Source: Hyphodiscus hymeniophilus (taxonomy: Eukaryota; Ascomycota; Leotiomycetes; Helotiales; Hyphodiscaceae). From it: 64,000 bases of DNA. Below the pieces are notes generated by a model that was not told where the DNA came from, searched no databases, and saw only the letters and a list, made by a program, of their open reading frames with translations. The DNA is taken from the NCBI GenBank assembly GCA_016508695.1, contig VNKQ01000009.1, forward strand, positions 558,001 through 622,000. The letters run 5' to 3'. Position numbers and translations under genes: made by a program. Each line of letters begins with the position of its first letter. The first letter of the stretch is position 1. Shown one piece after another: positions 60,558 through 64,000 of this stretch.

Positions 60558-61724
60558 TCAGTACCCCAAGGCACGTGATCCGGCCGATAGCTCCACGTCA
60601 GCTCCCGGTCCGTCTCTCGACTGCTTGTTGGCCTTGGTGTTCGCCTTCTTCTTGCCCTTCTCCTTCTCTCTCTGATCCAACCATGGTCTTGCTCTCGGAT
60701 CATAGTCCGTTCTCTTCTTTTTGAGGTCATCGTGTAGTCCCACATGAGTGGCTAGGTTGTCCCCTCGGCCACCAGCAATCTTTTTCGGACAGAACGGACA
60801 TTGCTCAGGAGGGTAATCTTCAGGGTAGTGAAGTCGGTTATGTCTCTTGAGATGTTCTGGTCTCTTAAACTTTCCGCTACATCCCGGGAAAGGACAAGCG
60901 TTCTTCGATGACGCTTGTATTGGAGCATCAGATGCCCTTTTTGCGGCACGGTTGACATCCCGCCTTGTTCGCTTTTCTTTGTTTCGCCCGGCATGTTGCT
61001 CAAATTGGATCTTTTGAAGTTCTGCAGAGGTCCATGCTAGGCCAGATACTGGTTTTCGAGGACTCGGAACTCGAGAAGCTCTAGTCGAAGACGCTCGAGA
61101 ATTTGTTGTAGTTGCTGATTTGCAATCCTCATACTGCATATAGATGTTCATGTTGTTCATGGGTGAATGGTCCATCGAGAGAGTGTGTGTGTAGTCTGAC
61201 GATGGGCTACTGAAATGAAGCTGAGGCATTGGCGAGTGGCTTTCGAGAGTGTTGTGAAACGTGGTCTGAGAAGGATTCACGAAGTTCATTGACATTGGAG
61301 ATGAGAGGTCTGTTTCCATGGTTGGAGAGTGAGCTTGCAGTCCATGATTCGCATGGAAGGAGCCGAAGTCGTCGTTGGTGAAAGAGAAATTATTGTTCCC
61401 CACCATCAGCGGGTGATCGTGCAGCATCTTACCCCGTGGTCCCGACATGCTGGTTTCGTGAAAAATAGGAACTGTGTCATAAGCCATGAGAGGCATTGAG
61501 GACATGCTCGAAGAAATGTATGCCTCTGGCGAGTTATCCGTACAAAATGACATATCTTCGAGCTTCATCGAGTCCAACGTGTTCTGCCGAATAGAAGGAG
61601 GCGGTGTTGTGCAAGCAATGTCCCAGGAATACAACGACCCATTGTTGCTGGTGCCACTCAGGGAAGGGCATGATGACTGGTAACTCCCAGTGTATTGTCT
61701 TTCGGGGTCTTCGAACATGGCCAT
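60558..61724 (-). CDS. C2H2 zinc-finger transcription factor
   Basis: One exon, 388 residues. The N-terminal 200 residues are rich in Ser, Met, Asn and Pro, as activation regions often are. The C-terminus carries a C2H2 finger C-x4-C-x12-H-x3-H with the contact helix FKRPEHLKRH, recalling BrlA-type fingers. A second, looser finger (CPFCPKK...NLATHVGLH) has 14 residues between Cys and His where 12 is usual. Basic clusters flank both (KEKRTRRDVNRAAKR, then REKEKGKKKANTKANK). Probably a nuclear DNA-binding regulator; the specific ortholog cannot be named from this alone. A second Met two codons on (61718) is an alternative start. Confidence 0.83.
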   Translation of the reverse strand: MAMFEDPERQYTGSYQSSCPSLSGTSNNGSLYSWDIACTTPPPSIRQNTLDSMKLEDMSFCTDNSPEAYISSSMSSMPLMAYDTVPIFHETSMSGPRGKMLHDHPLMVGNNNFSFTNDDFGSFHANHGLQAHSPTMETDLSSPMSMNFVNPSQTTFHNTLESHSPMPQLHFSSPSSDYTHTLSMDHSPMNNMNIYMQYEDCKSATTTNSRASSTRASRVPSPRKPVSGLAWTSAELQKIQFEQHAGRNKEKRTRRDVNRAAKRASDAPIQASSKNACPFPGCSGKFKRPEHLKRHNRLHYPEDYPPEQCPFCPKKIAGGRGDNLATHVGLHDDLKKKRTDYDPRARPWLDQREKEKGKKKANTKANKQSRDGPGADVELSAGSRALGY

Positions 61725-64000
61725 GGTGATAATCTACACTTCAGTGTTTTGATTCCGATGAAGCTGTCTACACGAAGAAGTGTCAGTCCAGCCTTTGGAA
61801 TGTAGAGTACATAACCTACTCTTTTGGAACTTGCTTTACCAGAAAGGAGACTGGGATATGAGGCACTGAGTAGTGGAATGAGCTTTGTTGAGATTCCAAA
61901 AGGTATTGAAGAATGGACAGGGAGATATATGTTTCCTTCATCAAGGTGCAGAACTGTGACGTTGAACCAGGAGCGTTATAGACCAAGCTTACCTGAGTTG
62001 CCACTATCGAGCCAGCCGCAGCAAGGTCTGAGAATGGAAGAGAAATGGAATGTGAATCGCGTTCTACGCGTCGCGGTTGTTTAATGATATAATGCTATTG
62101 GGGCCAGGAGTCAGGTCGCTATTGCAAGTCAGTCTTCTACCCCACACTCAAGATGAACTGTTCTGACCTTATTACTCCCGATCAAAATAGAATCTCCAAC
62201 AGCAAGGACTTCTTGTTGGATCTTGAGAAAGGTGTGTGGTGAGGGGCCATCTATTGGGCCAACCAGCGTACCTTGCAGAAAAGAGCTTAGAGCCCCTTGA
62301 GCAGGGGAATTGGCCTCTTAAACACATCTGGCTAACGCCTCCTTTGCTTTCCACCCAAGTCTGGCTGGACATTTTCATCGATGGCAGGCTGCTCGCGAGG
62401 CTGGACCACTATCAAAGTGTGGGGTCGTCATATTCAGTATCCTGACCTGAGATCACTCAATTGAGGACTAATGAAGCTAGCGTATGATTCAGGGAGCTGT
62501 TGCTCAATTGGCCTCCTGTCAGGCACGAAGCCTCTCGCTGCACTGCAGCTTTAGTCAGTGGAAGCTTAAACAGGGACGTCCTGGCTAGATCTGAGATCGT
62601 GGCGGCCGTGGATCTTGTGTTGCATTCCTACGGCATGAAGGCGTTTGTCCTACGAACAGGCTTTGCAGACCAGAAACTCCTACCAGAAACCTTGGAATGC
62701 AAGATCCCCCCCACGTCTCAACTAGACAAAGGGCGGTTGGGATGAACAATCGGGGCTGGCTGGACATGGTTTGCACAACAATCCGCACGGACAGAAATAA
62801 AGTGAGGTCGAGTTCTTGTTTGTTAATTGTTATCTTACAATGCAATTCGCAGTCCGGAACAGGTATGTTTTGAGAAGTTAGCGTCGACATCAAGGCTTAG
62901 CTCATTCAGTGCTATTGTATGGGACTCTCCTCCTGCCAAGACGATTTGAGCTATATTTTAGGTTTAGCGAGTCAGATGTCTGGCCCCCTAACTTCATATT
63001 GGTAGTGTCAACCGTAGTCAACAGTAGTCAACAGTAGTGACCACACGGTGGCCCTTGGCTCTTTCCTTCCCTTTCCCCATCGATCCTCCAAGTGCCAAGC
63101 CAGGGTATCTTGCAACGGCTAACCTGTGCCGGACCCATAAGACCGAGGTTCCGTTCCAGGGAAGAGGGGGCTGAGACCTTGAGCAAGCCATGCTGCCACT
63201 AATCGGGCCCTATCGAGGGCTACAGTAGCTTCTCCGCTTATTCAATATCGCGAACTTTCTTAAATCGCGATCTGGAGTATCATGCACATTGGGATCAGCG
63301 AGTCGCAATTGTGTTTGGGCGCTGAAACAACAGGCAATAGACTTGTCGCAAAGAAGAAAAAGGGACGTCGAAGAAAAGTGGTGTGGGAGGTCCGAATGCA
63401 GCTAGCTACTGTACAGTACTCCAAAAGGGGTGGGAGAGAAAAATGACAGGCGACTGGCCAGCCTTTTTGGGGGTCTTTTTTTGACACTTCAGCCACCAAC
63501 AATGGCAACAATCGACATATCAGGTGTTCAACATACCATAGGTGGTTTCCCCCCCAGAATCAAACAGCAACTGAAGGCTGATTTCCTTATCATAGAAAAC
63601 CCCATCCTATTGGTGCCGGCCGCCCCCTGCTACCGGATCAATGCGAGCATTGTGGAGTTGGCTTCTCTCTGCTCTGCTCTGCTCTGCTCTGCTCTGCTCT
63701 GCTCTGCTCTGCTCTGCTCTGCTCTGCTCTGCTCTTTTCTATCTATCTATCTATTTCTCTGCAAAGGATGATTCGAAGACGGTCCTGGAAGATAAGGATG
63801 GCCACCTCAGATCCAGTATCTTCACATATTCGGAGCCCGTATCGTTTGTCCGTTAGGCGTTGATCGACCTCGAAACGACTCGGGATTCGGCCAGCCCTTC
63901 CAGCTTTAAACTCACGCACTTACCAGGTAGGCAGGCCACCGTCTCTCTCGCCTAGCTCCGATCCTGGACTAACTCAAAATCTCAAGCTGTGATCGCATAC
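61725..64000. other. Terminal intergenic region, no supported gene
   Basis: Upstream of the C2H2 gene and on to the window end. Only short frames. Contains near-direct repeats of GTAGTCAACA near 63013-63040 and the pentanucleotide repeat at 63671. Confidence 0.5.
63671..63735. repeat. (GCTCT)13 pentanucleotide repeat
   Basis: Thirteen consecutive GCTCT units, followed closely by a short CTAT repeat. A strong candidate for length polymorphism. Confidence 0.93.

Noticed and set aside
1..64000. Secondary-metabolite cluster, CRISPR array, tRNA or rRNA genes
   Set aside because: No polyketide synthase, NRPS or terpene cyclase core gene, no regular spaced repeats, and no convincing tRNA A/B boxes were seen. 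Two regulators and an oxidase nearby are not enough for a cluster.

Overview
The window is nuclear DNA of a filamentous ascomycete (Pezizomycotina). The evidence is many short GT-AG introns (about 46-230 nt) with CTRAY-type branch sites, and fungal gene families such as Nha1, Sda1, peroxisomal alcohol oxidase, Zn2Cys6 regulators, a HET-domain protein, WSC proteins, a fungal rhodopsin-like protein and a GAF hybrid histidine kinase. It also holds one long AT-rich block mutated in the way repeat-induced point mutation (RIP) mutates repeats. A leotiomycete is plausible, but the sequence alone does not prove it.

Layout. 1-939: 3' part of a BTB/KCTD-like gene with a one-base frameshift. 3533-6865: NHA1 plasma-membrane cation/proton antiporter, two exons. 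8209-8881 (-): small single-pass membrane protein. 9451-11160 (-): decayed TPR gene. 11944-14502 (-): 11-exon alcohol oxidase ending in a peroxisomal SRL signal, with paired CreA-like sites upstream. 16731-25150: coding remnants on the minus strand interrupted by a complete but RIP-destroyed Ty3/gypsy retrotransposon (17918-24388, 141-bp LTRs, GAAGG target duplication). 25367-27868: Zn2Cys6 regulator. 28330-29093: second small single-pass protein resembling the one at 8209. 29686-32069: SDA1. 33794-34825: secreted alpha/beta hydrolase with a spliced upstream ORF. 34940-35674 (-): double-WSC secreted protein. 36500-37882: rhodopsin-like 7-TM protein. 38031-40099 (-): HET-domain protein. 41495-43424: CCCH zinc-finger protein. 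44531-50272 (-): GAF/histidine-kinase/receiver hybrid kinase of 12 exons. 51361-53933: second Zn2Cys6 regulator. 54315-56519 (-): F-box-like/LRR protein with a frameshift. 60558-61724 (-): C2H2 zinc-finger protein. About 4 kb (56.5-60.5 kb) and the last 2.3 kb show no gene I can support.

The genes do not form a pathway or a secondary-metabolite cluster; this is a mix of housekeeping genes (NHA1, SDA1, AOX) and variable signalling or surface genes around one transposon-bearing block. Gene models were assembled by hand from reading frames and splice signals. Internal phase checks agree for every multi-exon model, but no transcript or database evidence was available. The most useful observations are the transposon insertion with its clean target duplication, premature CAG-to-TAG stops in a nearby TPR remnant, two G-run frameshifts that may be assembly errors, a candidate CreA double site before AOX, and a 16-bp perfect inverted repeat in a convergent intergenic region.
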